From positions 60,895,652-60,959,651 of the forward strand of contig CM067343.1 of NCBI GenBank assembly GCA_034190875.2: a stretch of 64,000 bases of DNA. Reading direction: 5' to 3'. This stretch comes from Urechis unicinctus. Its lineage: Eukaryota; Annelida; Polychaeta; Xenopneusta; Urechidae. Numbering within the stretch: position 1 is the first letter of the stretch; the number at the start of each line of letters is the position of its first letter. The notes under the pieces are model-generated. The model had not been told where the DNA came from and did not search any database. It was given only the letters and a program-made list of their open reading frames with translations. Of this stretch, positions 13,101-25,077 are shown piece after piece. Position numbers and translations under genes: made by a program.

Positions 13101-16100
13101 TGCGGACGTTTTTGAGTGACTGAGAGATGCTGGCATGGCTGTTCTTGATACGATGACCTTCATCGCACACAACAAGGTCGGGGCCTGGTTTCACCAAAGC
13201 TTCCTGAAGAACTACAAATAAACAAACACGGACATAACATCCATCAACACAAACTCAAGAAATACGACAAACAATCTCTTCACAATGTCCAAGTATGCTT
13301 TGTAAATGCATGGATACCTTGAAGAATGTCTCTGTTGCGATCCTCCTCTTCTAGATCAATGATGACTGGCTTGCCAGAGGCTCCTGGCCCTGTTGGCACA
13401 GGGGAAGGGGCGGGGGTATTTTTGCGGGACTTGGACTTGGGTTTAATGAGGACTTTCTTGGAGGTAAGGAGCCGATACATCTCATACCCCATGAGGAGCA
13501 CCCCACCTTCTTTATACCACGTACCTGGTGAAGTCAATCATATATTGTCAATGGAGCAAACACAATAACATTAAACATAATCACTTTTAATTTGTAATTA
13601 TTGTTTTCTAACTACCCTTTCCTAAATCTAAAACAGCAATATTAACAGACAAACATCCATTTGGGATGCATCCACTCACCAACAACTTGCGCCCGTGCCT
13701 TGTTTGTCTTGAAGTTGTCGTTGACCACATGGACATTAAACTTTCGACATTGCACACTGGCCGCCATTTCTGGAGGGAATTTCTCCCTCAGATCTTGTTC
13801 GGTAGGCAGCCACATGTTAAACTCTGACACCCAGTTTTGTAAGGTGTTTACAGGCACAATGGCCAGGACTGACTTGGCGGTGGTGTAACGAAGGAAGACG
13901 TCCATGAATGAGATGAGCTGGAGGGTCTTGCCCAGCCCCATACTGTGAGCCAGGATGCAGCCGAAGCCATTTGAGGTGCTGAAGCGGTCCAGGGATTCAA
14001 CCACGTTATCATAGAGGAAGCGGATACCCCCAATCTGTAATCAGAGCAAGAGGTCATGAAAGGAAACGGTGATACTCAAAGCTTGGCCCTCCCCACCGTA
14101 TACGACTCAAGAGGAGGCGAGAACCACTACACAGCAGAGATACTTATATAGGGTATTAACTCGATTATAAGTTCATTTTGGCACCTCAAATCAAGTTAGA
14201 ATCAGGGTAGGAAATTTTGAGCACATATTGGATATGGGTGGAGCAACCATGAATGTTTTTAAAATGATAAGTCGTTTTATCTAACAAAATTTCTGCAACA
14301 ATTTATGCTTACAATTGCTTCCCCCTGTTCAGCTCACTCTTAGACTCGACTCACCTGGTGAGGTTTGACAGAGCAGGCCAGCTGTGGAGCCAGGAAGACA
14401 TCGACCTCCCCTGTGGGGTGCCCCACGTTAACCAGTACCCTGCCGAGCTCGTCAGGCTGATTGAGGTTGTCATTGGTGTGACTGCCACTGCTTGTTGGGT
14501 CTTCCTCCTCCTCCGACTCCTCAGACACCACATCCTGGGCTGTGGGCAGCATGACAATGTCTTTCTCATCGTCAGAGCTTGAGATCTCTACCACTGGAAG
14601 CATAAAGCAAAGAATTAATGACGTATTGTATGTAATATCTGGGTAGGTTATGGATGAGGATGGCAATGATTATAAAGATGGTGATAAGGATGATAAATAT
14701 GATGATAATGATGGTGATGAATATGGTGATGGTGTGATGGCAATGATGATAAAGATGGTGATGATGGTGACATGGCAACGAAGATGGTGATGAGGATGAT
14801 CAAGATGATGATGGGAAATACCATAATTCACTAAACTGAACCAAATACTGGTAGTTCTAAACCCAGATCTTCTGTTACCCAAATTATAATATCAGTAGCT
14901 ACCATGGTTTACACAAAAAAATAGCACACCACACAAATCTTCTTCATGACGCAGTAGGGTAGCATCCGAAGATACCAGGGAGTGATAAACAATAGAGAAT
15001 ATGAGTAAGTGATGGTATGGACAGGGACCAGATACATGAGGAACACATGAAACATGTCAATGTTATAGGGCTAGAGTTCACAGATTCAAATCTTGCTGAT
15101 ATTGGTTTAGGCTCTTCCCATCCCTTATGTCAGGTTTTATTTCTAATATTCAAACAATTGGTAGGAAAAAAAATTCCACCATATATTTCACCATATACAG
15201 CCATGGCTAGTATAGTGTTACAAGTGACAGATATTCGACAATGGCAGATGTTAAGAAGCCATTAACGTACCAAATTTAGCAATACTATGTATAATATGAG
15301 AACCCTATAAACTGTTTAACACCACTCTAATGAAACACAATGACTGAATCTGAAGCAGAGGTAACTTGAGGCTTGAATGAAACATCAATTGTATTGTCCC
15401 TCCACCTGAAGTCAGAGGGCAACCTTGCTTGGAAATCCCACAATCCAGCCTGATGAGATTGGCCTTATACGTGTAACACTTGTGGTGTAAGACGCTGGGT
15501 AAACCATCAGGATAGTGACTTAAAATAGATCCCTAACTGACAACAGGGCATTCATTAGGAGAGGTGTATTTACTGACATGCACTGAGTGGATGAGTCACC
15601 ATCCATTCTGACCTATATTGGCAGATCGGGAATCCCCAAGAAGGCCTAACAACTCAGACATCGAAGACGGGTTTGACTTACTTTAATGGCAAGTCTTATT
15701 CTGGGGGAGACATTTATACTTGTTATACATAATTCAGATTCACAAATGGTTTTGCGTTAAGTGGGAGATGATCACTTGACCCATCTTGGTATGTAGTGTT
15801 GATTAAATTGAGAGGTAAGTATCTCCACTTGACAAGCCCATTGAGTAACAGCACCTGGTGTAGGTTATCAACAGGATTGAGCATCTTTCCAAGACCGATA
15901 GCAAAACAAGGTCAGGTATTCATATGCAAGGTCAAGTGGAGACAATCAAGACATCAACCTCTTCGTCTTATGTGTTTTGTTATCTTTCTATGTACCTGCC
16001 GTGTCTGGCTTCTCGGATCTCGGACGTCAGACACAGCGAATAGAGCGTATGTGATCAACCAGATATTGAGGTATGAATAAAGATCTCAGGGTCAGTTTTA

Positions 16101-19100
16101 ACTAAGACACGGATATTGGCTAAGCTATCTGCTAAAAAGGCCCAGCTCAGCATTTTAGGCAAAGCGTATCGATTCTGGCAAGCCGCCAGCCTGATTCGCT
16201 ATGCCCAAAATACTGCTGGGGATTCCCCTAGTTTCCACTATCAATACCGGCGCTGCGTCCACCCTGTGGAGGCGTGATATACTTGTGATTTGCAACATCC
16301 TATAGTGTACATGCGTAAGAGTCATCGAACACCAAGCTTTTATGTTTATATCGGAGATATGGCATAACACACCTATGCGGTACGCACGGACAGTTGGACG
16401 CTGATAATTACCACTGAGCGAAGCATTTTATTTCAAAGAAGCTGATACTGGGCGGGTAGCCTGCATTTCGTGCCGGCACTCAACGAAGACTGTCTAGCCA
16501 CGCGCGCGCCCCGGAAACTTACCTCACAATTTAGAGGTAGCTAGAGCGCACTCAGGCAAGCACAACCTCAAACCGACAAGGGTTCCTATATTCGTCATTA
16601 CATGTGACATAGAGGACCGCTTGAGAACCAGCACGACAAAAGGTCATAGTTCAGGCACAAAGTGAAAGTACACACGATATATAACCAGAAGTAACAGTGA
16701 CAATCAGCATTTATATTTTCGGATCGCTGTAAACCACATCGGAACAAAACAGCCTGCTCCACCGAACGCCAACAGCCAGCTCAACGTCGCCATGATCGGG
16801 TACTTTCTGCTGACCACAGTGACGTCACTTATCATAGGTAAATCCAATTGAAATGAGTAGCTGTTGAAATGTCCATCACGTTTGCCCATACCTTATTGAA
16901 AACACGAAGAGTAAGAACAGCGAAGAGTGGTGTTTCTGTTGTAAAAATACTGCTCGTCAAGTGGTCACCGATCTGAGGTAGAGAAAGGTAAGTGTGGGGT
17001 ATAACGACACTCATGTGTTATATGGTGCCATCAAAGGTTTAATAGATAAGATTGACCTGATTAAGCAGCCGCCTTCTACGATAAATGAAAATGGAAAAGA
17101 TGAAAATGGAAACGATTATCCTAGGGCAATTCACTGCCAGTCGATTGACTGAACCTGGTCATTCCAGCCTCTAGTCAAGACGAAATCCGGGCCAGAGTAG
17201 TGTTGCAGAGATGGCTCTCAAAAGGACCTTTCTACTCAACCACCTGGATCCCATTGTCCACAGACTCGAGTCGCAACCCATGGCCAACAGGTTGCCCCCT
17301 ATCAGTCGGGGCACTTAAGTGTATGGAGGTAGTATACATGTGCCTCGTGATGGGGTATGTTTTTTCGGCATCTGGACTTGTACGACGGGTTTTGTTGGGC
17401 CTCCTACGACGGGTATGTTTTTCAGCTGCAATCTGTACGACGGGTATTTGGGGTGCTTAGTATAGTACACATATTGAGTAGCATTCTTGTCGACCAAACT
17501 TCCAGCAGCAGAGAAAACCTGTTCACTAGGAACGGATGTGGAAGTTGTGTGGGACACAGCAGGCTGAGCGCTGCCAATGCAACAGATCAACGACATTGTT
17601 CCAAGAAGAATTGTGTTGATGTGTGGTGACTTTACTGTCACAAGAATAACCCCAACAGTATGTTTTCTATAGAATGATCCCACCTACAAGTCAGCAATCA
17701 AAGAAATGAAATCATCATAGGACGCAAGCATGGGCCATCGTGCTAGGGTACTGGAGTAGAGGCTTAGTTGCATTGTCTATCAGTAATGCAATATGCGTAA
17801 CGGTAAACCGGTAAACCTGGATGTAATCCGATACTTGACTGGTGTGGTAGTTACCGGCCACAGCTCTTCTCTATTATATCTACTAACATGTGATAGACAA
17901 AGTTTCCATGGTGAATGACAAACTTATCAAATCAGTACAGAAATGAATCTGTACGAACAGATGTTCATTATGAGAACCCTCCATGTGTTGATATGAGATA
18001 ATAATGACTCTCCTATACTGCGACAGTCAATGTGATAAGCATGTCACTAGCTGCAATCTCTGTACTAATACATTGTTCAAAATTGTCTGTGTTCTGTACC
18101 GAGTGAGTGAGTGAGTGAGTGAGTGAGTGAGTGAGTGAGTGAGTGAGTGAGTGAGTAAACGGCACACACCAACACGTATGTGTTATATGTTCTTTACCAG
18201 GTGCGTGCGGCAGCAGTCAGTGGTATGTGAACAATACCATCGGTCATGATACAGAAAACTGTGGTGTGTCTCAGAAAATCCCCTGTCGCACCATACGCTA
18301 TACCGTACCCCAGACCCAACTTAATGACGTCATCAACATCGATACCAGTCGAGGACCCTACCAAGATGAAGGCTCTAACTCCACATACGTCCACGTCAAC
18401 CACAGCTTGACCCTGCGAGCGATAGGTGCGGGGCATGCCCGGATTACTTGTCGACCAGGACAGTCTAAAATCTTCCTGGTGTCAACAAGCAACTTGACAA
18501 ACACCAAGACCGTTATGACGCTTCACAACGTAGACATCAATCAGTGCAAGTTCGCGTCCGAGTCTGACACGGGTGTCATAATGGTCCACAACGCACGCTT
18601 AGTCATAGTGGAATGTGCGATGAGTGACAACTTTCTGCTAGTACATCACCCCATGCTAACCATGTCTGGATGCCACCTCGTTGAAGTAGAAATCCTTAAT
18701 TCTACCATGACCAGGAACCAGAAATTACAAAGGCCATTCCACCCTGGAGTTCTGGTGGAGGGGTGTGGTCAAGTTGGCATTCAGGTGATCAACACCACAC
18801 TAAAAGGCTCCCCACTCCGACTGACAGCCGACAGAAACCTGAACGTTATGATGAGAAATGTATCCATGGAGGGCAGTTACACAGGGGGAAGTTCTTCAGT
18901 TGATATTACAATGGCCAACGAAACCAACATCATCTCTATCACCAACTGTACAGTTACAGGACACAAATACATACGAGATAGCCCAGTAAACCTGGCGTTG
19001 ACACAGAAACCAAGCAAACTGGTCACAGTGCACTTGACCAATGTCCGATTCACAAATAACTCTAACATTAAGAGCCATGGAGCAGCACTTACACTCATTT

Positions 19101-22100
19101 CCCACTTCAACCAACCCACACCACTCATTATCAATGCCATTCTCAAGCAATGTGAATTCAGCCGTAATTCAGCTTTAGATGGGTACTATGGAGGCGCTGT
19201 GTATCTGAAAAATGTGGCCAATCTCACCATTTATCAGTGTATGTTTACCAATAACACAGCTTCTATGGGAGGGGCTGTGTATGCAGAGGATGCGAGGGGC
19301 GTAGCAATCCTGAACTCCAGTATAGCAGGCAACCGGGTGGTATCAGAAGGTCACACTATGACAATGGGAGGGGGGATATTTGCCTACAGAGCATCAATCA
19401 CAGCCAGAAATACATCCTTCATCAACAACAAGGTTTCCAGCAGAGGCAGTCATATCTATGGCACTGATCTTACAACAATCACCCTGCTCAACTGCAACTT
19501 AACTCAAGAGAACCTGCTCACCGACGGGTGGCTGGCATACATGATCTATGTGGGGGGAACACAGAAAGATAACCTACCACTCAAAGCAGGGTTAACAATG
19601 GATGGCAATATCCTCTCAGCTTCAGGAAGTTTCTCCAGCTATCCCTTTTTGTACAGTGGCATTCGTACCAAATTAGGGTCCAACATGTACAAATGCCCCT
19701 CAGGTCATCATATCAACTATACTAGTATTCAGCCATTGGTTAGAGGGCCCTACAGCTATGAACAGCTGGCTGCGTTTTGTTCAGCATGCCCAGCTGGTGA
19801 ATTCAGTTTGAAGAAGCATGTGTGGAATGGAACGCTGGACAAAAAAACACTGCCAGATTTTAAGAGTTTCTGCAGCCCGTGTCCGAGTCATGCTGAATGC
19901 GTGCACGGCCAGATATGGCCTCACTATAACTACTGGCTGCACACCAATAACACACCACAAGAAAACAAGAGTGCCAACGATGTCTTAGTCTACTTGTGTT
20001 CTCATGAGGAATGCAGCGGCAACCAGCCATATGATTCAGGAAACAGTTGTGCCTCTCTGAGAAAGGGACGTTTGTGCAGCTCTTGTTTGGATGGGTATAT
20101 CTACAGTATGTCAAAGCACAGCTGTGTCATTAAAGACACTTGTAATGAGCAGTACACAATCTATATAGCCATAGCTGGCTTCTTCTGTGTCTACGTGCTA
20201 CTCATCCTGTTCATGCTCAAGCTCTGGAAGATGGAGTTAATGAACCAATCCAACCATCATTCACCAACACCCCCAACAAGTGACACCCCTGACCTTATTA
20301 CTGTCATCATCCACAGCAATCACGATCTCCAAGAAGACAGCGATGTTACAGAGTCACTGGCAGATGTCGCAGATGAAACGCCTTCGAGACCAGACCCTAT
20401 GGAAACATCCTTGCCGACCAAAAAGAGCCGGTTGTCAGTTCCTGCTATTGGTTTGCTGGCATGCCTATACATCCAGATCGCACCCTTGGTTTACACCCCT
20501 CTGTCCATCCCACAGCTCGTATTCAGGGTTGTCATTGGAGTCTATGAGTTTTTCAGTTTCCAGCTGATGTACGAGGCCCTGCCAAACGTGTGTGAGTTTG
20601 AGTCAATGAATGGCTTGAGTCGATGGGTCCTTGGCCTTGCCACTCCAATTGCATTGCTTCTCATCCTGGCTCTGTTCTCATGTGTTTGCATGGCCTACAA
20701 CAAATCTATGTCTAGGAGAGGCAGTGGTGCAGTGGATTCAGAGGGAAGAGGTCACATTAGGGCCTCTTCAGCTCCCCACTATATGAGTGCTGCTTTCACA
20801 TGGCTTGTATTTGCTTGTTACATCCCCATGTTATGCTCAGCATGTAATCTCTTGCACTGTCGACCCTATAACAATGGATTCATCATTAATGTGGAGAAGA
20901 ACATGGCGTGTCCCACTCCCTGGCAAATCCCTGTTCTCGTATTCATTCTGGTTTGTTTGGCACCTTTGCCAGTGGCGCTAGCTCTAGCTAGCAATGCACT
21001 CCATCAAAACAAATCTGGCAAGTCGTTGATCCTGGTGGTGACACTCCCACTGGTATATGTAATCTGGTACTGTGTGAACAAGTGTAAGTCCCCAGCAGAG
21101 CATGTTCCATCCTCGGAGCCACTTGTACCAGCTTCTGGTCACCTTGACTATGACTCGACCTCTAACCCAAACAAGTACAGCATGATTTTCCACCTTCTTA
21201 TCCTGAAGCCTTTCAACACCTACAGAAAAGCAGGCACCCTTGCTAAAACCTGTGGCGGAGAACCTCTAACACCCGTCAACGGACTTGCCATACTCTTGAT
21301 CAAGTGTATGACTCTGACCTGCTTTGGGGTATGTCTGGGTCATTTGCCAATACTGAAAGCTTTCATCATCACCATCCTTTCCCTCCTTTTCCTCGTACGC
21401 CATCTGACCACCGATAAACCAATGGGTCACGGGACGCAGCAGGCAGTCACCCTGGGTCTGTCCCTCATCACCATTCTCTCCTTCCTTAACATCTATTGCT
21501 CCACACTCTACGAATACAGCTACCACGAAGACACTGGGCTCTTCGCTAACCTACGCATCTTTTGTGAAGTGGTATATGTGATTGCCATGTTGGGGGCAGC
21601 AGCTGTTATTGCCTGTGTGGTCCTTGTCACACTGATGCTGTGGGGAACTTACAAGTCATTCATGAGGTGCATTAGTCCAACACCACCACGTCCACGTCAC
21701 TCAGAAACTTGAAGTACATTTATATATTGTGCTTAGCAATAGTTCTACCCAGAGAATCATTGCTGGATACTTACTTATGACTATGTGGACTCCCAAAAAC
21801 ATATATAAAGCAGCTCATCTGATGTCACTAATGTTTTCATTTTCTTTTGTACCTATTGATACCATTATTATTGAGTATGATAATAAATATGTTGAATGTG
21901 TCTTTGGGTGTGCAACAATATGCGTTAGTTAACCTGGGCAAATGTAGACCATACCGATACAGCCATGACTTGTGAAACATATATGTTGTCTTGTAACAAA
22001 CATGCTTAGTACAACAAGGAAAAGACTTTTTACCTTCAGGTTTTTTGGTGACTATCTTGGGAAGAATAGTGATTTTCTCCGGGGTCATGGAGCTATCCTC

Positions 22101-25043
22101 ATCTTCTTCTTCTTCTACTTCTTCATCTACAAAACAACCCACTATCGTGTAGGAAATTCACAACCACAATACATGATTGACACCAAAGTAAACTCCACAT
22201 CACTAAAAACATTTGAAGCTTTTATCTGCTAGATAACATAGCCCAGACCCGAGCAGACATTATTCTTATTTGAGGCATTGGCTTAATAAGTAACAACCAC
22301 TGTTTAAATACCTCTCCTTAACAAATGCAAGGAAACCCCAATTCTTCACATATTGATGTAACAATTATATTCAGTGTAGTGAGTCATTAGGCACTTGATT
22401 CATTTTCGGTGGAAAATTGGTAAATAGGCTGCGAAAATTTCTGGGCATTTTAAGATTGAAGTTAAACATTCAGCATGATTCAATTTGCAGACCAAACAAA
22501 CCAGATATAACTTGGTTCACTGCAAGTGAAGATAATTATTTCATGCCGATGAGCAATGAAGTCAGTTTCCAATTAAGACTTGGAATACAGACACAACGGA
22601 CACGACACTCACCATCCAGCAGAGACTTGAGCTGTAGATTCTGTATGGTCTCCAAGGCCTCAGCTTGTTCAGCCTGTCGCTGTTGACGCTGAAGGTCGCG
22701 CTGACGACGGAGCTCTGCTGCCTGCTGCTGCAACTTCTCCAAAAGCCTCATCTTTCTCTCCATCTCCTCACGCTGGGCCGACTTAGTCTCGGACTCCAAT
22801 GTGTCATCAGTCAGGATTTTACTGCATGTGCACAAGAGAAGAGCCATGCAAGTAATTGAATGGAAATCAGTATGTCAATAACGATTAGTGAACAGATGGC
22901 CAGCTCATAAATATGAAGCTTGTAGGTTAATCCATGAACTAATTGCAGTTATGCTGAGTTATAGATGAATTTTTGATGACGTGGTGGAATTTATCAACAT
23001 TGAAAACAGTGTCTAAACTTTTTTTCAATGTAAGTACGTAAATATATAGTGACCTGGACCATTAAATACACACGCAAATCTTTCGTATTATTGCTTAAGA
23101 TCTGCCAGCTTTTAGCTGTGGATGTATAGCATCACATATTGTCTCTTGTATGGTTTTGTAATAGACGTTCCGTGTAAGAAGGGGGACAGTTTCAGGTGTA
23201 CTGGTGCAGTGGCTATTTACCTGGTCATTCAATATGTGACACAGCTGATTTACTGTGTTGATTCATGCGAAGATTCGAATTAAACAAAACAATTCTCGGT
23301 ATTGATGTGATGTTTTGTCTATGAAAAAAATAAAATTTGTTCATTTGCTATATGAAAGGAGTCTGCATCAGTCTGAGTACTGTGAGCCCTGACATAGCGC
23401 ACAATCTGTACTGTCATAAGATCCAGTAAGTGACAGATATAGATAAGACGTTTGGTGTGCTTCAATAGCATCTGCATCAGAACTGTGACATCTTAGAAAA
23501 ATCAGGTGTGAAACAAATAAATGCAGAAACACAAGTGACCATCTGGTTGTGAATGAGTCTTGCAAAATGGAAGTGAGGAAGCTGGCTTATAGGGCTACAA
23601 AGTGTGACTTTGCAGCACTGATAACCGTCTTTACTGGCTCCTTTTTCACTGTAACATTCTAGTCATGTCTTGGAGGCAATAACTCAAACGTACATCAGGG
23701 CTCTATATTAGTCAGATTCTTTATTGGCCAGGCGGGCCTGTAACCTTGAAATTCTACCGGCCCTACAAATTTTATACCGGCCCTATTTTTTCAGTTATAA
23801 ATACAGTGCTCTCTGAGCTTTTTCATCCTCTCCAAATTTGCGCTTCTTAGGCAACGATGGTTTAGTACCGCGAACATAACTTCACATAGACAATTGCATA
23901 CTGTTAAAAAATTTCATGCCGTTATATTGGCTTGCTTACGGACGACTTGGAAGACAACTCGCAAGAAACGCAAAACGAAAATATGGCAAGTTGTGCACGC
24001 ATGACGTTACGTCAGTCGTACAACTGCAATAAAGCGCACTGCGATTCCAAAGACGCGAGAGAAGTCACCAAGAAAGAAAACAAGGCAAGGGTGATGTTAC
24101 GTCTTTCTGTCGCGTCATACACAGCAGATAAGCCAGTCACAGTCAAATATTATTAGCGCAAGAACTGTTGACTTGTTTACTTTTAATGTTGCATGAAGTT
24201 TGTTTTGTTGCAGTTATTATCATTCTACATAATCAATGAATTCAAATAAAAATGCCTTAACGCGATGGAAAAGCGGTATTTACAAAATTTGTCAATAGGT
24301 AAGAAATGAGGAGTCGGGTTGATTTGTTGTTGCCAAGCAACCGTTCAACTTATCCAGGTCAGTTGGTGCATGTTGTATTTAAATGCGTGAAGCTGCCATT
24401 AGATAGATTGGGAGTGAGTGGGGTGGGCTGTTGTCTTACCTGTTGAACGTTTACGCTCCAAAATTTAATACCGACTGCCGCCAGCTGATCACTGATCTAT
24501 GTTTACAGACGGGAAGCTTTTTATTTGTTTGTCGAGTTTATGGTTCAATCGGCGCTTAATCACGCAAGCCCTGCTGCTGTTGTATTAAACCTAGGCACAA
24601 GGTGTACGCGCAGAACAAAAAATCTACCCTTGATACCATTGGTGGGCGGGCGGATGCTAATTTCGAGCCCTGCACATGGTTATTATGAAATTATGAGATG
24701 GCTGGGTCCACAATACACAGATCATTCATCAGTTAGAAACGTCTTTAAAGACAAAATACAAGGCATCAGAAGTCCTTATCTTGTAAAGCAATGGTACATG
24801 GCCCCCCACCCCTGTTACTAGAGCTAATCTGCGGAACTTGGGGCCAGATGGGATTATGACAACATCACTTTGTAGCCCTATAAGGTAAATAAAGGGACTA
24901 AATTACGCATCTGCAAATGTGCGATGCTGGGGGTTTGGTTCGCACGCTATTTTGGTCTATCAGCTCTATTAAAACACTTGTTTATATTGAAAGTCACAGC
25001 ACGGAAGTTGTGAATTTAGGGAGATGCACAGCCTTATCATTTT

Positions 25044-25077
<34 letters not shown>

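Noticed and set aside
17200-17307. Short frame beginning [20 protein letters not shown]
   Set aside because: 35 codons, no homology recognised and no splice context; probably chance within transposon-derived intron sequence.
18101-18156. (GAGT)14 run considered as a coding or regulatory array
   Set aside because: Lies wholly inside the nested gene's intron; a plain microsatellite.
24525-24821. 98-codon frame at the right end of the 23.7-kb hAT-like element
   Set aside because: It runs through the inverted terminal repeat into flanking DNA and has no domain.
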